Shown here piece by piece: positions 16,680 to 25,632 of a stretch of DNA of 64,000 bases; the stretch's first letter is position 1; each line of letters opens with the position of its first letter. Source of the DNA: Paenibacillus donghaensis (GTDB lineage Bacteria; Bacillota; Bacilli; Paenibacillales; Paenibacillaceae); NCBI RefSeq assembly GCF_002192415.1, contig NZ_CP021780.1:1736001-1800000 (forward strand). The letters are read 5' to 3'. The translations under genes and the position numbers were made by a program. The notes under the pieces are model-generated. The model was not told the origin of the DNA. It did no database searches and saw only the letters and a list, made by a program, of their open reading frames with translations.

Positions 16680-17564
16680 ATGGTTCTGGGCCATACGATC
16701 AAACAGATTCGTAGATCGAAGGGGTTGAATCAATCGGACCTGGCAGGGGGCATTATGAGCCGCTCCAATCTGTCGCGGTTTGAGGGAGGGGAATATTTTC
16801 CCGGCTATGACAAGCTGATTTCGATCCTCGACAAGCTGGAAATGTCTCTGGAGGAGCTATTATTTCTGCACTATGAACATGCCCAGCCAATCAAACGTTC
16901 ATTGCATCTGAAGCTGGTTGAAGCGGGGAACCGTTATGAATTTGAGCAGGTGAAAGCGATCAGCTATGAATGCCTGGCGCTTTACGAGTCAACCCGAACG
17001 GTAGCCTTTTATCACCTGTATCTGCTTGGGCAAGGGGTGCTGATCAAGCATGGCCGGGAGGATCAAATGAAGCGGGTGGGTGAGATTGCTGACTACATCA
17101 AGCCGTATTTGCTTAGTGTAGACAAATGGTACTTATACGAATTCAAGCTGCTGAATAACTTTCTGTTCACGCTGAACAGCGCGGATGCGATTTTTTTTGG
17201 CTTACGGGCGGTGCAGGAGTTCGACAAATATCATTCCTTTGCCGAGAGTAGAACGATTCCGCAGCATCTGCTGCAGAATATCGCCACGATCTGCCTGGCG
17301 GAGCATAACTATGAGAAGAGTCTTTTTTTCTTGAAAAAAGCTCTGCCTTTGGCGGATCAAACCCATCTGCTGTACGACAAGATCGTCACCTCTGTGTATT
17401 ACGAAATTACGGTGATCTGCTTGAAGCAGAGCAAGGATACGACGAAATTAGTCAGCTATTTGGAGATGCTTAGACAGCTTGAGTTCAACGACAGCTACCT
17501 TGCCCTGCTTCAGGTCTGCCGGGAGCATCTTCATGAGGGTCTGCCTGCACTATCGTCCCCATAG
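16680..17564 (+). CDS. Rgg/GadR/MutR-family transcriptional regulator
   Basis: 294 residues from ATG 16680 (AAAAGGAGGGTGGAC). The N-terminal XRE helix-turn-helix is LGHTIKQIRRSKGLNQSDLAGGIMSRSNLSRFEGG. The rest is an all-helical, TPR-like domain as in Rgg regulators, which in streptococci bind short peptides. I searched the flanks for a small hydrophobic peptide gene and saw none. Divergent from the MFS pump at 15340-16569. Confidence 0.8.
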   Translation: MVLGHTIKQIRRSKGLNQSDLAGGIMSRSNLSRFEGGEYFPGYDKLISILDKLEMSLEELLFLHYEHAQPIKRSLHLKLVEAGNRYEFEQVKAISYECLALYESTRTVAFYHLYLLGQGVLIKHGREDQMKRVGEIADYIKPYLLSVDKWYLYEFKLLNNFLFTLNSADAIFFGLRAVQEFDKYHSFAESRTIPQHLLQNIATICLAEHNYEKSLFFLKKALPLADQTHLLYDKIVTSVYYEITVICLKQSKDTTKLVSYLEMLRQLEFNDSYLALLQVCREHLHEGLPALSSP

Positions 17565-17719
17565 CCTGTATAATTTGACTGCTGGCAAGGGGAGCCTGCT
17601 AACCCCGGATGTGCGCGCATACAATAAATCAAAGGCCGCGCATCAATCCTCTGCCAAGTAAGGCTGATCCGGCGGAGCGGCAGGCGCCCGGTCATTTCAG
17701 GCCGAGAGGATGAGACATC

Positions 17720-18928
17720 ATGCAGCAATATATTACAGCTAAAGGAGATACCGTGAGCCGGATCGCCGCCAGGCATGGCTTGACACCGGAGCATGTGGTG
17801 CAAGGGAACCCCTGGGCAAGCAGGCAGCCTTATTTATATCCCGGACAAATGCTGTACCTGCCTTCTGCGCCGCGCAAACGTTATGCTGTGCAGGAGGGCG
17901 ACGATGCCGGGCGGATTGCCGGCTTATTTGGGGTGAGCACAGAGGAGCTGGAGCTGCTGAACCCCGGTGTTCATACCGCACGTTATTGCAGTCCCGGCAA
18001 GATTCTGGTTATTCCGTCGGCGTCACCACGCCGGAGCGTATACCTGCGAGGTGAATACGGTCCGGCCGAGCTGGAGCAGGATATCGGCAGCTTGACATCC
18101 CGTTATCCGTTCATCGCCCACACCACGATCGGCAGCAGTGTGCTGGGCAAGCCACTTCATCTGCTACGGATCGGCAATGGCCCCCGTCATCTGCATGTCA
18201 ATGCAGCGCTGCATGCCAACGAATGGCTGACCTCGCCCTGCCTGATGTCTTTCATAGAGGAATATGCGGCAGCCTATGCCGGGGGAACGGGCTGGAACGG
18301 GCATGCTGCCGAGGAGTGGTATAACCGCTGGACACTTTGGGCGGTGCCGATGGCGAACCCGGACGGAGTGGAGCTGGTGCAGGAGGGGGTCATGCCCGGC
18401 GAACCGTCGTATGATGACCTTATGCAGTGGAACAGCAGCCGCCGCAACTTCAGGCACTGGAAGGCCAACATCCGCGGGGTGGATCTGGGCGACCAGTTCC
18501 CGGCCTTCTGGGAGGAGGAGCAGGCACGCAGAGGGGTAAAGGGTCCTGCGCCACGCGACTATGGCGGCATTGCCCCGCTGAGCGAACCCGAGGCGGCTGC
18601 GCTGGCCGAGCTTGCGCTGGCCCATCCCGGCGAAGCCGCTGTATCTCTGCATAGCCAGGGCGCAGAGATTTATTGGAACTACCGCGGCCTGGAGCCGCCG
18701 GAGAGCCAGGCGCTGGCTGTGAAGCTGGCTGCGGCCAGCGGCTACCGGGCCGCCATGCTGAGCGGCAGCGATGCCGGATACAAGGACTGGTTCATCCAGA
18801 CCTTTGGCCGGCCCGGCTTTACCGTGGAGCTGGGAATCGGCAAGAATCCGCTGCCGCTGTCCGATTTTGACGATATGGCACTGGAGACGGGTTTGATTCT
18901 GGCAGCTATCCTGTCTGACATGCAATGA
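17720..18928 (+). CDS. LysM-M14 gamma-D-glutamyl-diamino acid endopeptidase (ENP1-like)
   Basis: 402 residues: LysM 1 (about 3-48), LysM 2 (about 54-99) and an M14 zinc carboxypeptidase domain from about 107. The zinc ligands are in HANEW (His165, Glu168) and SLHSQG; the catalytic Glu is in FTVELG. This is the architecture of endopeptidase I, which cuts the gamma-D-Glu to diaminopimelate bond in spore or wall peptidoglycan. There is no signal peptide, consistent with a cytoplasmic or mother-cell/forespore location. It starts at ATG 17720 after GAGAGGATGAGACATC. Confidence 0.9.
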   Translation: MQQYITAKGDTVSRIAARHGLTPEHVVQGNPWASRQPYLYPGQMLYLPSAPRKRYAVQEGDDAGRIAGLFGVSTEELELLNPGVHTARYCSPGKILVIPSASPRRSVYLRGEYGPAELEQDIGSLTSRYPFIAHTTIGSSVLGKPLHLLRIGNGPRHLHVNAALHANEWLTSPCLMSFIEEYAAAYAGGTGWNGHAAEEWYNRWTLWAVPMANPDGVELVQEGVMPGEPSYDDLMQWNSSRRNFRHWKANIRGVDLGDQFPAFWEEEQARRGVKGPAPRDYGGIAPLSEPEAAALAELALAHPGEAAVSLHSQGAEIYWNYRGLEPPESQALAVKLAAASGYRAAMLSGSDAGYKDWFIQTFGRPGFTVELGIGKNPLPLSDFDDMALETGLILAAILSDMQ

Positions 18929-19051
18929 TGAAATAATTATGAAACATTTGCAGCAAACTTGCGTAATATAGGACATAGGGTATGGCCGCTGTCGTCTCTA
19001 CACGTTATCCGCGGCTGTGCCCTTTAACTATGTTCTTACGGGAGGTACATC

Positions 19052-19312
19052 ATGAAATTCAGAAAGCTGCTCTCGCTGAAGCAATGGTCCGGTATTCTCC
19101 GCAGCACCTGGCGTTATGTGGTCTCCTCGCAGGTTGCTATGGCGGACAAGCTGCTGTTTACGATTCCGGTACTGCTGTATTGGGTGCTGCCGGATCTTAT
19201 GCCGCTCTTGCCGATAGATGATATCGGTGTAACCATGCTGCTGATGGGCTGGTTCGTCTCCAGGATGGAGCGTAAATACCCGGGACTTCAGGCCCAGAAG
19301 GTGAATGTTTAA
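19052..19312 (+). CDS. Small membrane protein of unknown function, 86 aa
   Basis: ATG at 19052 follows ACGGGAGGTACATC. The product has a basic N-terminus, two hydrophobic segments (LLFTIPVLLYWVLPDLMPLLP and DIGVTMLLMGWFVSRM) and a charged tail. The WVLPDLMPLLPIDDIG stretch recalls small YkvA-like (DUF1232) membrane proteins, but I am not sure. The in-frame-shifted open frame at 18982 is a shadow. Confidence 0.7.
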   Translation: MKFRKLLSLKQWSGILRSTWRYVVSSQVAMADKLLFTIPVLLYWVLPDLMPLLPIDDIGVTMLLMGWFVSRMERKYPGLQAQKVNV

Positions 19313-19432
19313 AGAACCTTTTACTTCCATAAACCTGTCTATTTCGTGTAAATGGTTGCTTTTACAAGCTATTTTCCTTTAAAATAAATTATTGAGTATT
19401 TAAACTACAGTGGCTTGGGAGATGAATGAGGA

Positions 19433-19735
19433 ATGAATGTCAAAATTACCCGCAATGCGGCTAAAGAGATAAAGAAGCAAATGGAGCTTGAAGGTAACCC
19501 AGAACTGAAGCTGCGCGTAGCTATTACCCATGCCCATGGGGATCATGCCCACTACGGCCTGGATTTGGACACGCCCGGAGAGAACGACATCGTAGTCTCC
19601 ACCGACAAGGAGATTGATGTGATCCTTGACCCGACCCAGCCGCTGCTGGACGGTGTGCGCATTGATTATTTCTATCTGCCTGAAGAAGGTTTTGTTATCA
19701 CTAATCCGTCTAAAGGAAATCATGGCGATCACTAA
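19433..19735 (+). CDS. HesB/IscA-like protein lacking all cysteines
   Basis: 100 residues. The fold signature is clear: NAAKEIKK at the start, YGLDLDTPGENDIVVSTDKEIDVILDP, then LLDGVRIDYFYLPEEGFVITNP. In A-type Fe-S carriers three cysteines bind the cluster; here there are none, and the position of the first Cys is a His-rich loop (THAHGDHAHYG) with HGDH at the C-terminus. Such Cys-free HesB-like proteins occur in Bacilli with unknown role. It is followed closely by the YuzB-like gene. Confidence 0.8.
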   Translation: MNVKITRNAAKEIKKQMELEGNPELKLRVAITHAHGDHAHYGLDLDTPGENDIVVSTDKEIDVILDPTQPLLDGVRIDYFYLPEEGFVITNPSKGNHGDH

Positions 19736-19776
19736 ATATTCGCCCGAAACTTTCGGACATAAAGAAGGGTTGCTCC

Positions 19777-20022
19777 ATGGCTAACGATATACAAGTGTGT
19801 GATCAATGTAACTTTACCCGCATGAAGAGTATTCTGCCGAAGCTGCGTAAGATGGCACCGGATGCCGAGATCAAGATCGGCTGTAAGTCCTATTGCGGCC
19901 CTTGCGGCAAACGCGCGTTTGTCTACATCAACGGACGTTACGTCAGTGCTCCGACCGAGGACGAGGTGCTGAAGAAAGTGGAAGCTTTTGTGAAGCGGCC
20001 GGCTGTCCAGGTTCAGGAATAA
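19777..20022 (+). CDS. YuzB-like DUF1450 protein
   Basis: 81 residues with Cys in QVCDQCNFTR and KSYCGPCGKR and the conserved AFVYINGRYVSAPTEDEVLKKV. This matches the small DUF1450 (YuzB) family, probably redox-active or metal-binding by its CxxC pairs, but no function is established. It is 41 bp downstream of the HesB-like gene and probably cotranscribed, with a terminator following. Confidence 0.85.
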   Translation: MANDIQVCDQCNFTRMKSILPKLRKMAPDAEIKIGCKSYCGPCGKRAFVYINGRYVSAPTEDEVLKKVEAFVKRPAVQVQE

Positions 20023-20046
20023 GAATGGCTTGAATAAGCCATATCA

Positions 20047-20096
20047 TTGAGGCTGTCCCTTAAGCAGATTATTCTGCATTTAAGGGCAGCTTTTTT
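20047..20096 (+). terminator. Rho-independent terminator
   Basis: GCTGTCCCTTAA pairs with TTTAAGGGCAGC around an inner GCAGATTATTCTGC hairpin, followed by TTTTTTT. Confidence 0.85.
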
Positions 20097-20129
20097 TGAA
20101 ATATTACGCCAGAATTTATATGTTCCACG

Positions 20130-20310
20130 CCATAAATTATCCTTCTATTTCTCGCAGAAACGGATACCTGAAAGCGATACGTAGTATCGCTGCTTCGGAA
20201 GCATACGCTTTGCAGAGGACGGCTAAGCCGTTTCTTCTTGCGTGTGGCGTTCTTGGTACTAATCCTGCTGCGGTTTGGGAGGCAACGAACGCTATGATAT
20301 AATAGAGAGA
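20130..20310 (+). repeat. Repeat R3 copy 1, containing an extended -10 promoter
   Basis: It contains ATCCTTCTATTTCTCGCAGAAACGG (also near 46650-46675), the palindrome AGCGATACGTAGTATCGCT, then AAGCCGTTTCTTC, and ends with TATGATATAATAGA. The second half recurs at 29305-29386. The TGATATAAT (20296-20303) is an extended -10 element and would drive the aldo/keto reductase gene. No protein-coding gene is seen in 20023-20353. Confidence 0.6.
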
Positions 20311-20353
20311 CTAATCAAAAATAAACTATATACATACGAGGGGACGTAATCAT

Positions 20354-21178
20354 ATGAAGCATATTACGGATTCAGTAATTCTGAATAACGGAGTGGCAAT
20401 GCCCTGGTTTGGAATCGGCACCTATAAGGCGGAAGGCCGGGAGGTGGCTGACGCTGTCTCCACCGCGCTGGAGCTGGGATACCGCAGTATTGATACAGCA
20501 GCCGTATATGGCAATGAGCAGGAGGTAGGCGAATCTATTGCCTCCAGCGGAGTGGCACGCAGCGATCTGTTCGTAACGACCAAGGTCTGGAACAACGACC
20601 AGGGCTATGACTCCACACTGCGCGCTTTTGAGACGAGCAGCAAGAAGCTGGGTCTGGATATGATCGATCTGTATCTGATCCATTGGCCAGGAGTGGACAA
20701 GTATAAAGACACCTGGCGTGCCCTGGAGCGCTTGAAGGAAGAAGGCCGTGTGCGCGCCATAGGCGTCAGCAACTTCCAGATCCATCATCTGCAGGAGCTG
20801 CTGAAGGACAGCAGCACCGCGCCTGCCGTGAACCAGGTGGAGCTGCACCCGCGTTTCATCCAGAAAGAGCTGCATGATTTCTGTACTGCACACCAGATTC
20901 AGATTGAAGCCTGGGCACCGCTGATGAAGGGCCGTCTGCAGGATAATGAATTGCTGCAAGGCATTGCCGCTCAATATGGCAAAAGCGTCTCCCAGGTCAT
21001 TCTGCGCTGGGAACTGCAGAATCAAATCGTAATTATCCCGAAATCGGTTACAGCCTCCCGCATTAAGGAGAACAGTGAAATCTTCGATTTCGAGCTGACG
21101 GATGCAGAGGTGCAGGCAATCAGCGGGCTGGATGCCGGAGAACGGATTGGCAGTGACCCCGACAAATTACTGTTTTAG
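20354..21178 (+). CDS. Aldo/keto reductase (YvgN-like)
   Basis: 274 residues, NADPH-dependent reductase of aldehydes or ketones. The catalytic tetrad is Asp47, Tyr52, Lys77 and His110 (DTAAVYGNE, TKVW, LIHWP). Signature motifs GVSNFQIHHL and IPKSVTASRIKEN (cofactor binding) are present. It resembles B. subtilis YvgN/YtbE glyoxal reductases; the natural substrate is not known. A promoter in repeat R3 and a terminator at 21180 make it monocistronic. Confidence 0.93.
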   Translation: MKHITDSVILNNGVAMPWFGIGTYKAEGREVADAVSTALELGYRSIDTAAVYGNEQEVGESIASSGVARSDLFVTTKVWNNDQGYDSTLRAFETSSKKLGLDMIDLYLIHWPGVDKYKDTWRALERLKEEGRVRAIGVSNFQIHHLQELLKDSSTAPAVNQVELHPRFIQKELHDFCTAHQIQIEAWAPLMKGRLQDNELLQGIAAQYGKSVSQVILRWELQNQIVIIPKSVTASRIKENSEIFDFELTDAEVQAISGLDAGERIGSDPDKLLF

Positions 21179-21179
21179 C

Positions 21180-21220
21180 AAAAAACCGCAAGCCTCCATG
21201 TTGGAGACTTGCGGTTTTTA
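21180..21220 (+). terminator. Bidirectional terminator
   Basis: AAAAACCGCAAGCCTCCA and TTGGAGACTTGCGGTTTTT form a hairpin with A and T runs on both sides. It serves the aldo/keto reductase on the plus strand and the secreted protein gene on the minus strand. Confidence 0.85.
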
Positions 21221-21222
21221 TT

Positions 21223-22038
21223 CTATTCCAAATGCAGCTCGGCGTAATCTTCCAAGGCTTGCATAGCGGCAGTCAGGGATTTCAGGCCGGATTTGATCTT
21301 GATGTTGGCGGCATCAAAGGTTTTGAAATCGACTTTGGACTTATAAAGCGACTTGCGCATTAGTGTCATCCCTTCCAGTTGCAGCTTCGCACCCTTCACA
21401 TAGGTGTTGTGAATCTTCTGAAGCTCGGCGTTCGGAGCAGTCAGCGTCTTCAAATGGTAGACAAATTTGCTGTAGTTGGGGAGTATGGTTTGATCAAAGG
21501 CGCTCAGTACTTTCTTGCGGGTATTGTTTGTGACGAATGTATTCTTATTATAGCTATCAAAAGCGAGCGACTCATATTTCTCAATCTTCTCAAGCTGCTC
21601 AATGTAAATGTTTAAATCTTCGATGGCCTGGTTATAGGAACTGTCTGGTGCATCTTCGTTAGGAGTACTATTCTGGGAGGCCTTTCCGACTGTGAAATTA
21701 ATCGTATAAGGATTATAACCTTCGCCGATATTGTATGTAATAGTAGCCGCTCCCTCACCTACGGCGGTGAGCTCCGAATATGTAGATCCGACATATTTCA
21801 CTTGCAATACTGAGGTATCCGATGAAACTGGGGTGAATTCGACTCCGCCTATGCCTTCGACATTATAATCAGTGATGTTTACAAACAGATCGGTTTGTTC
21901 TCCAATACTCAGCTCGGTTGAGTAACCCGTGACGTTTATAACCGAACTCAGGTCTTTGCCTGCTGCAAAAGCAGAAGGTACTGCGAAAAGTGCCATGATT
22001 AAGGTTAGGATGAAACTTCTACGAATAATTCTGTTCAA
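21223..22038 (-). CDS. Secreted protein with Ig-like N-terminal region, function unknown
   Basis: 271 residues from a TTG at 22038, preceded by AGGAGGATTTACAA; the longer open frame to 22095 lacks such a site. A signal peptide is evident (RRSFILTLIMALFAVPSAFA). Residues about 30-130 look like a bacterial Ig-like strand domain (TELSIGEQTDLFVNI, GEGAATITYNIGEG). The C-terminal part (about 145-271) is helical and rich in K, L and Y. No catalytic motif seen. Confidence 0.75.
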   Translation of the reverse strand: MNRIIRRSFILTLIMALFAVPSAFAAGKDLSSVINVTGYSTELSIGEQTDLFVNITDYNVEGIGGVEFTPVSSDTSVLQVKYVGSTYSELTAVGEGAATITYNIGEGYNPYTINFTVGKASQNSTPNEDAPDSSYNQAIEDLNIYIEQLEKIEKYESLAFDSYNKNTFVTNNTRKKVLSAFDQTILPNYSKFVYHLKTLTAPNAELQKIHNTYVKGAKLQLEGMTLMRKSLYKSKVDFKTFDAANIKIKSGLKSLTAAMQALEDYAELHLE

Positions 22039-22121
22039 TTGTAAATCCTCCTGTTTTTTGAAATGTATGTGAGTGAATATATTCCAATTACCCAATAAAT
22101 ATATTTTGAAACATGAATGTG

Positions 22122-22156
22122 AAAAAAGACATCTGCCGCTTCAGGACAGATGTCTG
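22122..22156 (-). terminator. Rho-independent terminator of the RNA methyltransferase gene
   Basis: On the minus strand AGACATCTG and CAGATGTCT form a stem followed by TTTTTT, 30 bp beyond the stop codon. Confidence 0.8.
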
Positions 22157-22185
22157 ATTGATGGGCTGTAGGGTGTGGGTACAAA

Positions 22186-23322
22186 CTATTGACTTCTGGG
22201 CGGCAACGGGCCGAGATACTGGTAATACTGGCATTCAATCCGTCCATTATACAGCTTGCGGCGTTTAGTTGCCTTGCGGCCGTAATACTGTTCGAATTCC
22301 TTGTAGGGGCTGATTGCAAAAAAGGACCAGGTTGGCAGATACAGCATCATCTCGCCAAACTGGCGGGTCAGCTTCTCCACTTCCTTATCATTGCTGATCC
22401 GCTCGCCGTATGGCGGGTTGGTAATAATGCAGCCGTATTCGCCTTCGGGTCTTGCCTTGGCAGCAGCGCTGACTTTGAAGGTGATCTCACCGGCGAAGCC
22501 TGCGCTCTTGGCGGCGGCTTCGGCATATTCAATGGCGAGCGGATCAATATCGCTGCCGGTCAGCTGCAGCGGATAATCATCGCGCACCGCGTCGAAGGCT
22601 TCCTCGCGTGCTTCATCCCAAAGACGCGGGGGAATCACCGGCCAATGCTCGGATGGGAAGGAGCGGCGCAGTCCTGGCGCGATGTTCCAGGCGATCATCG
22701 CCGCCTCGATCAGCAGTGTGCCAGAGCCGCAGCAAGGGTCATACAGCGGCCGGTGCCCGTTCCAGCGGCTTAGCTGGATCAATGCGGCGGCCATCGTTTC
22801 CTTCAGCGGCGCTTCGGTGGCTACTCTGCGATACCCGCGTTTGTGGAGTGCGGGGCCTGTGGTATCCAGCGTGATCAGGGCGATATCATTCAGGAGAATA
22901 ACCTCAATGACATAACGCGGCCCGTCCTCCTGGAACCATTCCGTACGGTAGGATTGCTTCAGCTTCTCTACGACCGCTTTTTTGACGATGCCTTGGCAAG
23001 CGGGTACGCTGGTCAGCTGCGATTTGTGCGAGCGTCCCTCTACCGGGAATTCACCGTGCTCCGGAATCCAGTCCTCCCAGGCGATTGCCTTGACGCCTTC
23101 GAACAGCTCATCAAAGGTCTTGGCCGGGAACTGGCCCATCTTGACAAGCACCCGGTCCGAGGTGCGCAGCCAAAGGTTGCAGCGGCAGATATCGATATAG
23201 TCTCCGCTGAACAATACTCTTCCGTTCTCGACCGTGGTCTCATAACCCAGCTCGTTTAGTTCGCGCGCTACAACTGCCTCAAGTCCCATCGGGGCGGTAG
23301 CGATTAATTGTAATTTGCTCAA
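22186..23322 (-). CDS. THUMP-domain 23S rRNA/RNA guanine-N2 methyltransferase (YpsC/RlmL N-terminal type)
   Basis: 378 residues with TTG start at 23322. N-terminal ferredoxin-like plus THUMP region (1-155), then a Rossmann methyltransferase with PCCGSGTLLIEAA (SAM binding) and the NPPYGERI catalytic motif for amino-group methylation. It matches B. subtilis YpsC, the counterpart of the RlmL N-terminal half (m2G2445 of 23S rRNA in E. coli); target position here is inferred. It is monocistronic with its own terminator. Confidence 0.9.
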   Translation of the reverse strand: MSKLQLIATAPMGLEAVVARELNELGYETTVENGRVLFSGDYIDICRCNLWLRTSDRVLVKMGQFPAKTFDELFEGVKAIAWEDWIPEHGEFPVEGRSHKSQLTSVPACQGIVKKAVVEKLKQSYRTEWFQEDGPRYVIEVILLNDIALITLDTTGPALHKRGYRRVATEAPLKETMAAALIQLSRWNGHRPLYDPCCGSGTLLIEAAMIAWNIAPGLRRSFPSEHWPVIPPRLWDEAREEAFDAVRDDYPLQLTGSDIDPLAIEYAEAAAKSAGFAGEITFKVSAAAKARPEGEYGCIITNPPYGERISNDKEVEKLTRQFGEMMLYLPTWSFFAISPYKEFEQYYGRKATKRRKLYNGRIECQYYQYLGPLPPRSQ

Positions 23323-23500
23323 CTGTGCTCAACTCCGTTTAACTTGTAGATAAATACTATTAACCATTACAATAGGAAGGACGACAGTCATGCCGCATGG
23401 AATCAGGAAATCCTGAACAGGCGGATGAGCTTGTCCCTCATGTTATTCAAGTATAGGGGAATGCGCGGGACTTCACAATGCCCGCGGCCCCAGATCAAAC

Positions 23501-23531
23501 CGCCGCTGCTACTTGGAATGAAGCAGCGGCG
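23501..23531 (+). promoter_or_regulatory. Strong leader hairpin before O-methyltransferase
   Basis: CGCCGCTGCT and AGCAGCGGCG form a perfect 10-bp GC stem with an 11-nt loop, ending 20 bp before the ATG and just upstream of AAAGGAG. There is no T run, so it is not a standard terminator. A second GC-rich hairpin (GCGGGxxTTCACAATGCCCGC) precedes it. Confidence 0.5.
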
Positions 23532-23551
23532 ATACTCAAAGGAGAATAGAT

Positions 23552-24184
23552 ATGCTTAACCAGGAAGAATACAGCGAACTGCTGTATACCGAAGATGAAC
23601 TTCTGCTGCAGGTCAAGGCGGCTGTGACCGCAGAGGGCATGCCCCAGGTATCCGTGGAGCCGGGCTATGGACGGCTGCTGACGATGCTGGTGAAACTATC
23701 CGGCGCCTCCCGCGTGCTGGAGATCGGCGCGCTGGGCGGCTACAGTGGCATCTGCCTGTGCCGGGGTATGGAGCAGCCTGGCGGCAAGCTGGTTTCACTG
23801 GAGCTGAAAGCAGAGTATGCCGCGCTGGCCCGCCGAAACCTTGAACTGGCCGGTTATGGCTCTGCGGTAGACTACCGCATCGGTCCGGCCATCGACAGCC
23901 TGGCTGCACTGGAGACTGCAGGAGAACGGTTCGACTTCTTCTTCATTGACGCGGACAAGGAGAACTATCCGAATTATCTGGAATATGCGATCAAATTGGC
24001 CAATCCGGGAGCCGTTATTGCCGGTGACAATATATTTCTGCGCGGACGCACGTTGAATACCGACAGAAACGGACCGGCTATCCAGGCCATGCGCCATTTC
24101 AATGAGCAGATTGCCAGCGATCAGCGCCTGATCAGCACTTTGCTGCCTGCCTATGACGGATTGGCCCTGGCCGTGGTGAAATAG
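23552..24184 (+). CDS. SAM-dependent O-methyltransferase (YrrM/CCoAOMT-like)
   Basis: 210 residues. SAM-binding motif RVLEIGALGGYSGI, a metal-binding FFIDADKENYPNYLEYA and GDNIFLRG are typical of the cation-dependent caffeoyl-CoA-type O-methyltransferase family. In Firmicutes a member of this family modifies wobble tRNA uridine (TrmR/YrrM), so that is one possible role, but it cannot be told from small-molecule enzymes here. Stop codon abuts the convergent MFS gene. Confidence 0.87.
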   Translation: MLNQEEYSELLYTEDELLLQVKAAVTAEGMPQVSVEPGYGRLLTMLVKLSGASRVLEIGALGGYSGICLCRGMEQPGGKLVSLELKAEYAALARRNLELAGYGSAVDYRIGPAIDSLAALETAGERFDFFFIDADKENYPNYLEYAIKLANPGAVIAGDNIFLRGRTLNTDRNGPAIQAMRHFNEQIASDQRLISTLLPAYDGLALAVVK

Positions 24185-25402
24185 CTAGCGAAACAGGCGT
24201 GGTTCGGTTCGCGAGTAGAGCTTCAGCCGCACCCATACCATATTCAGCAGCAGGAAGCCGCCTGAGAGCAGGAACAGCCCTTCAATTCCAATGTAACGGG
24301 ACAGGAAGCCGCCAATGACGGCACCAAGCATATTGCCGAGAGCCAGCGTGCTGCTGTTGAAGCCAAACGCGCGGCTCTCCTTGCCGTCAGGGGTATAAGA
24401 ACGGATCAAGGCGTTGACGCTCGGGAGCAGGCCGCCCATGAACACGCCCATCAGGAAGCGGACGGCAATCAACTGCCAGACGGTAGTCACGAACGCCTGC
24501 GGGATCAGGAACAGCGCTGCTCCGATCAGCGCGAAGGTAAGAATGCGGTGGGCGCCCACCTTGTCGCTGAGCTTGCCGAGTATGGGAGAAGCAATCATGT
24601 TCGAGATTCCTGTGACGGCGCTGACCATGCCGGCCAGAAAGGCGATATTCACGGCGTTGCCCTGAAGCTTCTCTACATATAGAGGCAGCAAGGTCATCGG
24701 GCTGATCATGGCGAACTGCAGCAGGAAGGTCACGCCGAACAGCGCGGGCAGCTGCGGAATCCGGATCAGCTCCTTGAGTCCTGCCATAACGGAAACCTGA
24801 GGTTCTTGTGCCGCTTCGGCGCGGTTGAATTTCTCTTTGACCAGAAACAGCGCGAGCAGGGAGGCCACAAACAACAGTGCGCCCACAACATAAAAAATCG
24901 GGCGGAAGCCGATATAATCGGCCAACCCACCACCGATCAGCGGACCGAGTATCGTTCCGGCCACGGAGCCGGATTGCATCAGGCCCATGGCGAACCCCAT
25001 GTTCTTCTTGGGCGTTGTGCCTGAGACCAGTGCGATCGAGGCCGGATTGAAACCGGCAATCGTACCATTCAGCAGGCGCAGCAGCAATAGCTGGAGCGGT
25101 GTCTGCGCGAAACCCATCAGCACAATAACCACCGCCATGCCGAAGCTGGAGCGCAGCAGCATGATTTTGCGGCCGTATTTGTCGGCGAGCTTGCCCCACA
25201 GCGGTTGAAACAGGAAAGAGGTCAAGAAATTAGCGGCAAAAATCAATCCTGCCCACAGCCCGATGGCATCTCCATGAACCCCGAGGTCCTTGGCGAGATA
25301 AAGCGACAGGAACGGGGTGATCATGGTCATCCCGGCATTGACCAGAAATTGGCCGAACCAAAGCACCATGAGGTTGACCTTCCAGGTCTCCCACTTCTTC
25401 AA
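24185..25402 (-). CDS. MFS multidrug efflux transporter
   Basis: About 405 residues with 12 membrane segments; motif A is GKLADKYGRKIM after helix 2 and motif C-like GPLIGGGLADYIGF in helix 5, typical of drug:H+ antiporters. The TTG at 25402 has AAAGGAAGTG at a good distance; a TTG at 25423 is the alternative. It converges with the O-methyltransferase gene with no intergenic base. Substrate unknown. Confidence 0.88.
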   Translation of the reverse strand: MKKWETWKVNLMVLWFGQFLVNAGMTMITPFLSLYLAKDLGVHGDAIGLWAGLIFAANFLTSFLFQPLWGKLADKYGRKIMLLRSSFGMAVVIVLMGFAQTPLQLLLLRLLNGTIAGFNPASIALVSGTTPKKNMGFAMGLMQSGSVAGTILGPLIGGGLADYIGFRPIFYVVGALLFVASLLALFLVKEKFNRAEAAQEPQVSVMAGLKELIRIPQLPALFGVTFLLQFAMISPMTLLPLYVEKLQGNAVNIAFLAGMVSAVTGISNMIASPILGKLSDKVGAHRILTFALIGAALFLIPQAFVTTVWQLIAVRFLMGVFMGGLLPSVNALIRSYTPDGKESRAFGFNSSTLALGNMLGAVIGGFLSRYIGIEGLFLLSGGFLLLNMVWVRLKLYSRTEPRLFR

Positions 25403-25632
25403 AGTGCTTTCACTTCCTTTCAAAGAATTTGATCAAAAGAATTCACGAAAAATTGACATTCTATCAGTATATCATATTTTTAGCGGGTTCCGGTGCAACA
25501 CTTGTCATAGTAATGTCATGGGATTGTCATGACCGACAGTTCGCGGCGGTTGTTACTAACTTTTAAAAAGGGCATAATAAGTGATAAGTGTATTCAAACC
25601 AAATTCTATGAAATCGAAGTGGAGATCTTATC

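Noticed and set aside
23393..23460. Very short frames (8 and 19 codons) upstream of the O-methyltransferase gene
   Set aside because: The ribosome binding site placement is poor for the 19-codon frame, and nothing supports translation.
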